Origin: Pedobacter rhizosphaerae
GTDB lineage: Bacteria; Bacteroidota; Bacteroidia; Sphingobacteriales; Sphingobacteriaceae
DNA length: 61,471 bases
Assembly: GCF_900111155.1 (NCBI RefSeq)
Contig: NZ_FOGG01000027.1
Location: forward strand, 1 to 61,471
Direction: 5' to 3'
Position 1 is the stretch's first letter. The number at the start of each line of letters is the position of its first letter. Under the pieces are notes generated by a model. The model ran no database searches. It had not been told where the DNA came from and saw only the letters and a program-made list of their open reading frames with translations. This document shows, one piece after another, positions 55,701 to 61,471 of the stretch. A program made the translations under genes and the position numbers.

Positions 55701-56792
55701 CTGCTCATCCCGCAGCTCTTGCGGTGCAAAGCCTAAAATGCCAACTCCCCAGGTTTTATCGCCAGCCAGTCTTTTAGTTTCTTCGATAAGGTTTTTGGCC
55801 GAGCTTCCTTTAAGCAATGAAAGCGCAATAAAAGATAGTGCGCCTGCTTCAGATACCGCATTGGCAAATGGAGCAACATCACTCACCCTCGTCATAGGCC
55901 CCTGTGCAATAGGGTAGGTAATGTTCAGGTCTGTAGCCAATGGATTATTGGGCTGTATAATATTAATGGCCTTGGCTTGCTTAAGGTGGCCGTATATGGC
56001 CTCCTTGATACCATAAGCCAGTTTACCTAATTTTTTATATTTTGTAACTAAATCAATAGAAAGCGCAATATCTTGTCCCATTGGCAGATAGTTTTTTTCT
56101 AAATCAAATCCACCAAAATATTTTTTTAATTCATCAAGCTTCACATCATCCGGTAATGACGGCGAATTTGGTCGAACCAAAACCCTGCAATCGTCAATGA
56201 GTTTGGTTTCCGTTCCGCTTAGTTTGCTGCAAATATTTTTGATCTCTGTGGGAGCACTGCACTCTGGAAATAAAACCAGCTGGCTATCTAATACAATACC
56301 GGCTGCCCCTTGCGCCATTAGTGAGGCTACCGTATGAACGCCAACACCTCCTTGCACCCAAACCGGAATTTCGGTAATGGCCTGTATAACCCTCTGGAAA
56401 AGTACAAATGAAGATTCATAGGCAACTTTACCTGCACCTTCATTGCCCTTAATAATGAGTCCGTCGGCGCCGCTTTTTTGAGCCAGTAGGGCCGATTCTA
56501 AATCAAATACCTGATAAATGATCCTGGCAGAGGCATGTTTATTTACGGTAAGCCCGAAAGGAGCAATAATTGTACTTACGGATGGGGGCAAAGCCAGGTT
56601 GGTAAATGCTGTAGAGAAGCATACGCCAAAATTAATTTGCTGCTGGTCAACCTCCCGAATTGCTGCTTCGGCTTCAGCTTGATCATATCCAAGGCTCAGT
56701 ACAGGGAAAAAGTCTGCTTGATGAAGACTTGAAACTAAAGGAACATCTGGGATTTCGAAGGGTGTGATACCGATTATAGTGTGCTTTTCCAT
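49776..56792 (-). CDS. Type I synthase A: PfaD-like enoyl reductase segments - KS - AT - ACP - ACP - KR
   Basis: A 2338-residue synthase and first gene of the cluster. Residues 1-200 and 290-620 resemble nitronate monooxygenase/PfaD FMN barrels (KGNEGAGKV near 115-123; GRECGGHVGP at 421-430), the trans-acting enoyl reductases of PUFA-type synthases, here fused in cis. KS spans about 645-1080 with Cys830, His965 and His1005. AT spans about 1180-1500 with FPGQGSQ, Ser1273 (GHSYGE) and His1377. A Pro/Ala-rich linker leads to two very similar ACPs (about 1648-1730, Ser1683; 1755-1837, Ser1793), both with the PUFA-type motif LEADLSIDSIKR. KR is at about 2066-2290 with GGAQGI, Ser2242-2243 and Tyr2256 (YAAAN). 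The N-terminal ATG is the first of the frame, and no other gene lies before glyA. Confidence 0.92.
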   Translation of the reverse strand: MEKHTIIGITPFEIPDVPLVSSLHQADFFPVLSLGYDQAEAEAAIREVDQQQINFGVCFSTAFTNLALPPSVSTIIAPFGLTVNKHASARIIYQVFDLESALLAQKSGADGLIIKGNEGAGKVAYESSFVLFQRVIQAITEIPVWVQGGVGVHTVASLMAQGAAGIVLDSQLVLFPECSAPTEIKNICSKLSGTETKLIDDCRVLVRPNSPSLPDDVKLDELKKYFGGFDLEKNYLPMGQDIALSIDLVTKYKKLGKLAYGIKEAIYGHLKQAKAINIIQPNNPLATDLNITYPIAQGPMTRVSDVAPFANAVSEAGALSFIALSLLKGSSAKNLIEETKRLAGDKTWGVGILGFAPQELRDEQQEYILEAKPPVLLIAGGRPSQAKPFEKAGIKTFLHVPSAALLDLFLKEGAKRFIFEGRECGGHVGPLSSMVLWEKQVERLLKEENPESISIFFAGGIHDAFSTAFISIMTAPLAAKGMKIGVLMGTAYLYTKEAVSTGAILNKFQQEALQASETVLLETAPGHETRCLNSSFADFFNEEKLRLQAQGIDKKEIWAKLESLNVGRLRIAAKGIERRGDELVQINEQEQTDLGMYMIGQIAPMHKEIFSLLELHQEVAEGNFRHISKALLPAPPANPAKSLDVAIVGMACIFPGAKNLEEYWKNIISGKDSVTEVPDERWNKALYYNPESTAGDMSHSKWGGFIPRIDFDPLEFGIPPQSLAAIEPTQLLTLLVAKQAMQHAGYANGGVDNENVSVIIGAEGGNDLANSYSFRGYYKQVFGEMPAELDAVLPKTTEDSFPGILANVISGRITNRLNLGGRNYTVDAACASSLAAIDLACQELFLEKSDMVLAGGADLHNGINDYLMFSSTHALSKKGRCATFDTEADGIALGEGIAMVVLKRHEDALRDGDTIYSVIKGIGGSSDGKSLGLTAPRKNGQINALERAYHQAGITPSLIGLVEAHGTGTVVGDKTEISALTDMLNQSGAVAGQTHLGSVKTQIGHTKCAAGLAGLIKASLALYHGVKPPTIHLKTPNAIYKPETSPFAFNTEAGLWSEEKRYAGVSAFGFGGTNFHAVLENGTVPQQATILQSWPAELFVFKGDTYEEARTRLSAVKQILEINDQIELKNIAFSLATGDQKPVQLSIIASSAEDLAMKIDLVLSGVESKDTYRTQKKAGKVAFMFPGQGSQRVNMARELFVVFPQMRKLIKDYPAYEKILFPSAVFDADLAKDQKERIKDTRMAQPLLGIVDLAIANFLQSLGIQPDMVAGHSYGELPALCFAGAFEADQLVALSAKRAQSILDAVENGDPGTMLAVSAKPEELAPFMNGLAVYPVNFNSPLQCVVAGTTADIQKLSALLKTAKVSFRPLEVACAFHSPIVAKSKDLYQEVLSTVPFNDLQIPVWSNTTAKPYPLEASAIKTRLTDHLVKPVLFVDELNDMYEAGARIFIEVGPGKVLSGLTKACIGKDEVILHTEDQGLNKVSHLLATLAAYMATGRQINLAQLFEGRSTQFIKLDEPGSYKKSPAIWYVNGQQAVPSTGKLPANGASPITQPIVMKTNATHTENTQISGSAKDLMMQEYLQSMKALIQAQRDVMLSFLGQVPNVTFSQAPAVTLQSPAPISIQTPVVVNEMAVAQAPTAVATPVQKDFKLVLLQIVSDKTGYPQEMLGMDMDLEADLSIDSIKRVEIIGALRNELGGFSALNQSEDKIMEQLAGLKTLSSLVTWIAENSAQPATAVAEAPAVSATKAETTVKFSADELKAAILEVVSEKTGYPKEMLGMDLDLEADLSIDSIKRMEIIAALKEKVGFGAQNDQADDLMEKLAAIKTLNSLVNWIADVETESAEVLTEAKKIIEESIEDQTVQEKLSRLRFELTPAALTVTEAAILKGQRFAITDDGAGQAIKIKNLLEKHGSTVDIINFDDALTDYQGLIILNMFEAQKKAGIIDHFSMIKKINFEAVKWVYLISDTKGYFNDQSDISFLRNYQGYSGFFKSLDREYEQVKCRFISLETKMSADEVANMTLNEILNPDKPSEIIYNDHKRHIMELVPSQLSTTSDDEHIKLDKNAVVLVLGGAQGITAELTIHFAKDYPCNYILVGRSANPLLSANEATSSLSSKDEIRKYLIDLGEIKKPAEIEQETNRIYKNNQILKSIATLQEGGSTVVYESLDLRDEAGLTRLINDVYQEYGRIDGVVHGAGLLEDKLFQNKTSESFERVFDTKVTPLRVLAEQLRPETQFVILFSSIASVYGNRGQTDYAAANSVMDKYAWALKQRIKGKVMAINWGPWKGAGMVSPTLEKEYQRRGIALIPLKDGMETFLNELKYGKESQVLIMAGNTWT

Positions 56793-57220
56793 GTTTTATG
56801 CGTTTTATGGGTTCAAGTGCTTCAGTTTGTTAAGGAAAAAATCATCAATTATGTCTTTTCATGTCAGTTTGTTAATTAACTGTTTCTGTTTTGTTAATTA
56901 ATTTGTCTTTTTCCCTAAAATTTTGAGGAAAAATCACTGATTATGAAGGTTGTTTGGCTTTATAGTATTAATTAGACAAATTTAACATCGTAGAACGTCA
57001 TATTTTGTCTGTTTTTATATAATGGATGAAATGAATAGGGCTTTAAAAACGAGAATGGAGAATATGAATGGATAATTTTTCGCATTTGCGAGAGAAATTT
57101 TGTTAAAGCCTTGCTTATTACATAAATACAAAATGAATTTTGCCGAAAGATTTGTTCACATCCCTATGCTATCAATAAATTTCTTACTTTTGCGAAAAAA
57201 ACACAAACCTATTATAAAGG
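56793..57220. promoter_or_regulatory. Divergent control region of the synthase cluster and glyA
   Basis: A 428-bp AT-rich spacer between divergent genes. It holds the palindrome gttaattaac (about 56871-56880) and its near copy gttaattaat starting 22 bp on, set in similar tttgttaatta contexts. An inverted pair agacaaa (about 56974-56980) / tttgtct (57004-57010) lies further right. For the cluster, CAAATTTA at 56977-56984 (minus-strand TAAATTTG) resembles a -7 box without a clear -33. These could be operators, but no regulator is encoded nearby. Confidence 0.4.
57185..57192 (+). promoter_or_regulatory. -7 element of glyA
   Basis: TACTTTTG matches TANNTTTG, 28 bp before the ATG. The nearest TTTG (57151) is too far upstream for normal 19-bp spacing. 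Confidence 0.5.
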
Positions 57221-58492
57221 ATGACACGAGATAACCAAATTTTTGAACTCATCGATAAGGAGCTAAGCCGTCAAGAACATGGCCTAGAGCTTATTGCATC
57301 AGAAAACTTCGTAAGCAAGCAGGTGATGGAAGCTGCAGGTTCAGTATTAACCAACAAATATGCAGAAGGCCTACCAGGAAAGCGCTATTATGGCGGTTGC
57401 CAGGTGGTAGATCAGGTAGAGCAGATTGCTATCGATAGAGCTAAACAATTATTTGGAGCCGCTTGGGTTAACGTTCAACCTCACTCTGGTGCCCAAGCAA
57501 ATGCTGCGGTTATGTTGGCAGTTTTGCAAGCTGGCGATAAAATTTTAGGATTCGATTTATCTCACGGTGGTCACCTTACACATGGTTCTCCGGTTAACTT
57601 TTCAGGTAAACTCTATCAGCCTTTATTTTACGGAGTAGTAAAAGAGACAGGTCTTATCGACTATAATAAATTAGAAGAAGTTGCGTTGGCCGAAAAGCCA
57701 AAATTAATTATCTGTGGTGCATCTGCTTATTCACGCGAGTGGGATTATGCATTCATCCGTTCGGTGGCAGATAAAATTGGTGCCCTGGTATTGGCAGATA
57801 TTTCTCACCCTGCAGGCTTAATTGCTAAGGGTTTGTTGGCTAATCCACTTCCGCATTGCCATATCGTTACTACAACTACCCACAAAACCTTGCGTGGCCC
57901 TCGTGGTGGTATGATTATGATGGGACAGGATTTCGAAAACCCTTGGGGATTAAAAACACCTAAAGGCGAAACCCGTATGATGAGTAATCTTTTGGATATG
58001 GCTGTATTCCCTGGAACACAAGGCGGACCATTAGAGCACATTATTGCAGCTAAAGCAATTGCCTTCGGCGAAGCTTTAACAGAAGAGTACGGAACCTACA
58101 TTAAACAAGTAGCGGCGAATGCACAAGCCATGGCAAAAGCATTTGTTGCCAGAGGTTACGGTATCATTTCTGGCGGTACAGATAACCACTTAATGTTAAT
58201 CGATCTGCGTAATAAAAATATCACTGGTAAACTTGCAGAAAACGCATTAGAGAAAGCAGAGATTACCGTGAATAAAAACATGGTTCCTTTTGATGACAAA
58301 TCACCATTTGTAACTTCAGGTTTCCGCGTAGGTACAGCAGCAATTACCACTCGTGGTTTAAAAGAAGCTGAAATGGAAAAAATCGTTGAGCTTATTGATC
58401 AGGTATTAACTAACCCAGAAGACGAAGCAAACTTAAACGCTGTAAAAGCAGAAGTAATTAAGTTAGTAAGCGCTTTCCCTTTATATAAATAA
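57221..58492 (+). CDS. glyA: Serine hydroxymethyltransferase
   Basis: A 423-residue PLP enzyme interconverting serine and glycine with tetrahydrofolate. The N-terminal QEHGLELIASENFVS, the GKRYYGG motif (near 53-59), NVQPHSGAQAN, and the PLP lysine in VTTTTHKTLRGPRGG are all seen, along with the FPGTQGGPLEH loop. Length is typical. It is monocistronic between a divergent spacer and a terminator and shows no functional link to the lipid cluster. Confidence 0.97.
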   Translation: MTRDNQIFELIDKELSRQEHGLELIASENFVSKQVMEAAGSVLTNKYAEGLPGKRYYGGCQVVDQVEQIAIDRAKQLFGAAWVNVQPHSGAQANAAVMLAVLQAGDKILGFDLSHGGHLTHGSPVNFSGKLYQPLFYGVVKETGLIDYNKLEEVALAEKPKLIICGASAYSREWDYAFIRSVADKIGALVLADISHPAGLIAKGLLANPLPHCHIVTTTTHKTLRGPRGGMIMMGQDFENPWGLKTPKGETRMMSNLLDMAVFPGTQGGPLEHIIAAKAIAFGEALTEEYGTYIKQVAANAQAMAKAFVARGYGIISGGTDNHLMLIDLRNKNITGKLAENALEKAEITVNKNMVPFDDKSPFVTSGFRVGTAAITTRGLKEAEMEKIVELIDQVLTNPEDEANLNAVKAEVIKLVSAFPLYK

Positions 58493-58518
58493 GATAAACC
58501 CAAAGGTTTTAACATACC

Positions 58519-58553
58519 AAAAGCAGTTGCATGTATTTGTAACTGCTTTTTTT
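58519..58553 (+). terminator. Intrinsic terminator after glyA
   Basis: A perfect 10-bp stem (aaaagcagtt / aactgctttt) with a 12-base loop and a T7 run, 26 bp past the stop codon. Confidence 0.88.
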
Positions 58554-58634
58554 GTGCCCTAAACGCTCCATAATCTATAAAATCTCACCCGCCCTGAACA
58601 TCCTGCTAAACCCGAAAATCTCGATTAAAAAGTA

Positions 58635-58670
58635 AAGGGCCGATATTCTTTATAAGAAATATCGACCCTT
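58635..58670 (-). terminator. Probable terminator of the beta-helix lipoprotein gene
   Basis: A near-perfect inverted repeat (aagggccgatattct / agaaatatcgaccctt, one mismatch and one bulge). On the minus strand it is followed by tactttttaat, a short T run. It lies about 75 bp past the stop of the minus-strand gene. Confidence 0.6.
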
Positions 58671-58743
58671 ACCATCTAAATTAACGCTCTCGAATATATA
58701 AACGTCATTCCATCAAAAAAGGTTTTGAAAGAATGAAAAAAAA

Positions 58744-60117
58744 TTAAAAATTTTCATAACACCCTAAATATGAGGGAAAAATTCTTGTTTTTCCTTTAAG
58801 GTCCTTATTAAGGTAAGTGTTGTAATAGGGGTCGCTGCTTAAGTTTGCCCCTTTTTTTATAGCAGGGCTCGTGCCGCTTAATCCAAAGTTTTCAAGAATG
58901 GCAGCAATAAAGAGTGGGTCAGCATTAACCAGGTTGTTGGTACTGTAATCACTAATCGTTGTTTTAATGAGGTTATTAAGCAAAGTGCTTTGAACCGGGG
59001 CACTTGTTTTATGCTGAATATCCAACTCGTTGCTCAGGTTACCCCATATAATATTATTCGTTAGGTTCAATTGTAAGCCATTGTACGATTTGGCAGAAAA
59101 GTAATCAGAAAAAGTAAGTGCAGCCGTTTTGCGCGGAAAGCTTAAGTTATACCCGGCAAAGGTATTTTGTTTAAGGTTATATTTTCCTCCACCAACAGCA
59201 TAAATTAAGTAGTTGCCACAGTTATAAACCAGATTATTTAAAGCCGTTAATTCAGAATGATAACCGATAAAAGCCGCAACCTGCATATTCTTAACTATAC
59301 TATTGGCTAAAATAAGCTTAGGATTAGCAGTAGTTGAAAGCGAATCGGCAGTAATTCCAATCGAAGCATTTTTAATCCGGGCATAATTAATCACCCCATT
59401 TCCAGTCCTCCTAAAGTATAATCCCTTCCATTGCCCGGCTAAGTCGCTGTAAGGTATTTCCAGGCGGTCGCTACTAAATTCGATGGGTTCTGTAACCTTG
59501 CCTTCTGCCAGCAAAGTCCCGTCAACATACAGTGTTGCATCTTTATGAAACAGGATCCTCGTGCCGGCTTCAATAGTTAAAGTCGCGCCATTCCCTACCG
59601 TTACCGAATGGTTAATCACATAAGGTAAGGCTTTCGTCCAAATCGTATTGGCAGTAATGGCTGCGGTATTTATAAAAACAGCATTTTGGCCGTAAGCCAG
59701 TAGCTGAATTACCTGTTTATTGCCATTGGTCGTTAAAACAATAGAATCCTGAACCAGGAATGGTAATTTCCTGGCATCTGGATCAATCAATACTTTTACC
59801 AAAATGTTTAAAGAATCCTGGCCATTCAAAATCACATTGTTCCTGGTGTTTAGGCTCTGTCCGTTAATATTAAGGCTAAAAGGAGAGGTGTTGCCGCCCG
59901 CGAGCTTTATTTCGGTAATGTTCAGCGCATCATGGTACGGATTCAATACTTTCAACCTCTTAGTCGCCGAACCGGTAGACGTAAATACAGTATCAAAAAC
60001 TATGCTATCCTGATTAAATTTCAATTTAGCGGTAGGATCTGCGGTAACGCGCTCACCCTTACGGCAAGCAGAAGCCATAAGGAGAAATAAGATGAGGTAA
60101 TTCGCAACTGCTCGCAT
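58744..60117 (-). CDS. Beta-helix repeat lipoprotein
   Basis: A 457-residue predicted lipoprotein with a lipobox ending in ASAC (Cys18). Residues 30-150 form a beta-sandwich-like region (DSIVFDTVFTSTGSATKRLKVLNPYHDALNITEIKL..). From about 165 a right-handed parallel beta-helix follows, with recurrent SVTVGNGATLTIEAGTRILF, GTLLAEG and later N-rich turns (LTALNNLVYNCGN, LNLTNNIIWGNLSN). Beta-helix proteins of this sort often bind or cut polysaccharide, but no catalytic motif is visible. The C-terminus carries DPYYNTYLNKDLKGKTRIFPSYLGCYE, a common end of these Bacteroidota proteins. Confidence 0.78.
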   Translation of the reverse strand: MRAVANYLILFLLMASACRKGERVTADPTAKLKFNQDSIVFDTVFTSTGSATKRLKVLNPYHDALNITEIKLAGGNTSPFSLNINGQSLNTRNNVILNGQDSLNILVKVLIDPDARKLPFLVQDSIVLTTNGNKQVIQLLAYGQNAVFINTAAITANTIWTKALPYVINHSVTVGNGATLTIEAGTRILFHKDATLYVDGTLLAEGKVTEPIEFSSDRLEIPYSDLAGQWKGLYFRRTGNGVINYARIKNASIGITADSLSTTANPKLILANSIVKNMQVAAFIGYHSELTALNNLVYNCGNYLIYAVGGGKYNLKQNTFAGYNLSFPRKTAALTFSDYFSAKSYNGLQLNLTNNIIWGNLSNELDIQHKTSAPVQSTLLNNLIKTTISDYSTNNLVNADPLFIAAILENFGLSGTSPAIKKGANLSSDPYYNTYLNKDLKGKTRIFPSYLGCYENF

Positions 60118-60135
60118 AGTTCAAATATGAGAAAA

Positions 60136-60834
60136 TTATTCAGCGAAAGCTAAAGCCGCAATGCTAACTTTTGCCGCCCCCCGTTCAAGTAATTCATTGG
60201 CGCATGCCTCTAACGTTGCTCCAGTTGTAATTACATCATCAATAAGCAAAACATGTTTATCCATAATAGCTGAAGCATCAGATACCTTAAAAACCGATTT
60301 CATATTCTCGTATCGGGTGTATCTGCTCTTTTTCGTCTGGCTATCTGTAGCTACACACCTAATTAAGGTATCTTCGCTAAAAGGAATCTCCATCGCACTA
60401 GCAACGCCTTCGGCAATAAAGCTGCTTTGGTTATAGCCCCTTTTCCTAAATTTCTGTTCGTGCAGCGGTACGGGAATAATCAAATCAATACCAGTATATT
60501 TTGCACCGGTTTTTAATCGGTCACCCATTAACTTGCCTAAAGTAATCCCTACATCCGTTTTGCCGTTGTATTTTAAGTTATGCATCAAATTTTGAACCTT
60601 AGTGGCCTTCCTAAAGTAAAGCATGGCCATGGCGGCATGGATCGGTAATCTTCCCCAAAGTTGCTTAGCCACCCGGTTTTCGGCATGTAAATGATAGTCG
60701 GTAAAAGGAAGGTCGTAAAAGCATTTGGTGCAAATCAGGTTTTCCTGCAGAAGTAAGGCCGCCCCACAAGCATTGCAAAGATTAGGGAAAAGTAATCCTA
60801 GTAAATCAGAAGACCATTTTTTGAGCGATAACAT
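60136..60834 (-). CDS. comF: ComF-family phosphoribosyltransferase-like protein
   Basis: A 232-residue protein with an N-terminal double CxxC zinc-binding module (Cys20, Cys23, Cys35, Cys38). It has LMHNLKYNGKTDVGITLGKLMG, the IPVPLHEQKFRKRGYNQSSFIAEG segment and the PRPP-loop motif VLLIDDVITTGATLEACA. ComF is needed for DNA uptake in competent bacteria, but in Bacteroidota its role is mostly untested. It is 18 bp upstream of the lipoprotein gene on the same strand, so the two may be co-transcribed. Confidence 0.9.
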   Translation of the reverse strand: MLSLKKWSSDLLGLLFPNLCNACGAALLLQENLICTKCFYDLPFTDYHLHAENRVAKQLWGRLPIHAAMAMLYFRKATKVQNLMHNLKYNGKTDVGITLGKLMGDRLKTGAKYTGIDLIIPVPLHEQKFRKRGYNQSSFIAEGVASAMEIPFSEDTLIRCVATDSQTKKSRYTRYENMKSVFKVSDASAIMDKHVLLIDDVITTGATLEACANELLERGAAKVSIAALAFAE

Positions 60835-61123
60835 ATATAAATCTATATAATTATTGTGGCATCTCCAATATTCTGTTCGTTTTCATTCCTTAGAAAAGCA
60901 GGTTCCTGTGTCATTCGGTTACATCAGTCCCGCCTTCCTTCCAAATCCCCGTCCTCGTACCTCGTCCGCGGGTTTTCCATACAGTCGGGTTTATGAAAAT
61001 CAGTTCAACTGTTCTTTGGCCGCCAAAACACTCCGCCATCAATAAAGTTTTAATTTTCTAATATTTTTTCTTCCTGATAATCATTGTTTTAGGTTTTAGT
61101 CTGAAAATAAAAGTGCATTAGTG
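60835..61123. other. Spacer between comF and the rRNA promoter
   Basis: No gene is supported. A GC-richer piece at about 60905-61000 (catcagtcccgccttccttcc, then gtccgcgggttttccatac) looks like another Bacteroidota interspersed spacer sequence and gives a false 63-codon frame. The remainder is AT-rich. Confidence 0.45.
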
Positions 61124-61154
61124 TTTGCAGTTGCAGATTGTTTTTCTACCTTTG
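61124..61154 (+). promoter_or_regulatory. Ribosomal RNA operon promoter
   Basis: TTTG at 61124-61127, then 19 bp, then TACCTTTG at 61147-61154: a full match to the Bacteroidota vegetative consensus TTTG-N19-TANNTTTG. Transcription should begin near 61160, giving a leader of about 290 bases before the mature 16S rRNA. Confidence 0.85.
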
Positions 61155-61447
61155 CAATCCCAAACGGAAACGAAGCGGGTTAGTCGGAACGGCGGATGTC
61201 GGGAAGATGAGAAAAGAAAGATTGAAAAAGGGCGAGAGCCTTGAGGATATAAAAAATGATCGGCCGTGAGGTTTACCAGATCAGCAAGTTCTTAAAAGAG
61301 ATGTCAATGTAGCGTAGCGGGGTAATGAAGTACGCATTCAAGTACAGAATACCGTCGCTTTATTTTAAAGTCAGTGACTAACAGACAAAATTAAAAAAGA
61401 AGATCAATTTAACATTGGTTAAACTGGTCAGTTTCAAAACACATTTT
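61155..61447 (+). other. 16S rRNA leader
   Basis: A transcribed leader that contains no tRNA or open frame. It should hold the 5' half of the processing stem that pairs with sequence after the 16S gene, which lies outside the window. Confidence 0.6.
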
Positions 61448-61471
61448 ACAATGGAGAGTTTGATCCTGGCT
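61448..61471 (+). rRNA. rrs: 16S ribosomal RNA, 5' end only
   Basis: agagtttgatcctggct (61455-61471) is the conserved start of bacterial 16S rRNA, the site of the 27F primer. Aligning to the E. coli 5' end places the mature start near 61448. The gene runs out of the window to the right. Confidence 0.97.

Noticed and set aside
49776..56792. Classical EPA/DHA PUFA synthase (pfaA-D)
   Set aside because: Only two ACPs, fused enoyl reductase, a single DH in the partner, and glycosyltransferases/acyltransferases next door do not fit a membrane PUFA system; only the domain families are shared.
60854..61045. 63-codon frame before the rRNA promoter
   Set aside because: Made of a repeat-like GC-rich spacer piece; no domain or start context.
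61155..61447. tRNA in the rRNA leader
   Set aside because: No cloverleaf or TTC-arm sequence could be found by eye; tRNAs, if any, would follow the 16S gene outside the window.

Overview
The window looks like a chromosomal segment of a Bacteroidota member of the Sphingobacteriaceae, most like Pedobacter. The reasons are: moderately AT-rich DNA; promoters of the TTTG-N19-TANNTTTG kind; a secreted protein with a type IX secretion (T9SS) C-terminal tail; a RemB/Wzi-like outer-membrane barrel; and intergenic spacers full of short repeats (ctcaggatgaca, cccccttt..aaggggg and cagactcc types) common in that group. No transposase, integrase, tRNA or CRISPR array was seen. The last ~24 bases are the 5' end of a 16S rRNA gene, preceded by a well-formed rRNA promoter.

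Region 1 (1-3.9 kb): a UDP-sugar dehydrogenase, a small outer-membrane barrel on the other strand, and two repeat-rich spacers, one holding a ~215-bp tandem repeat.

Region 2 (3.9-29.1 kb, + strand): a surface-polysaccharide (O-antigen/capsule) locus. It contains an SLBB export protein and a Wzz-like co-polymerase. A dTDP-3-amino-sugar module follows (two FdtA-like ketoisomerases, an FdtC-like acetyltransferase, an FdtB-like aminotransferase). Then come Wzx, an EpsG-type Wzy and six glycosyltransferases, one a GT11 fucosyltransferase. GDP-fucose is supplied by gmd, fcl and manC, with a second gmd at the front of the locus. A strong terminator ends this block at 23.84 kb. A second block carries a WecA/WbpL-like initiating transferase, a NeuD-like acetyltransferase, a WbpM-like 4,6-dehydratase and the RemB/Wzi-like barrel. 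WbpM-like, WbpL-like and the WbpV-like reductase at 19.7 kb together suggest a repeat unit started on FucNAc or QuiNAc phosphate.

Region 3 (29.1-38.3 kb): a long spacer, a large T9SS-secreted protein made of three tandem 258-residue repeats plus a partner lipoprotein, a repeat-rich spacer with a 139-bp MITE-like element, then dxs and scpA.

Region 4 (38.4-56.8 kb, - strand): the most unusual part, a lipid/polyketide biosynthetic cluster. Read 5' to 3', it encodes a 2338-residue synthase (two nitronate-monooxygenase/PfaD-like segments, KS, AT, ACP, ACP, KR), a 1412-residue synthase (KS, divergent AT, DH, 4'-phosphopantetheinyl transferase), a free ACP, an alpha/beta hydrolase, two GT1 glycosyltransferases, a ~118-bp tandem-repeat spacer, two HxxxDG acyltransferases and a membrane protein. 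The inferred product is a glycosylated and acylated hydroxy-fatty acid or polyketide. I cannot match it to a characterised product.

Region 5 (57.2-61.5 kb): glyA, a beta-helix lipoprotein, a ComF-like phosphoribosyltransferase, then the rRNA operon leader.
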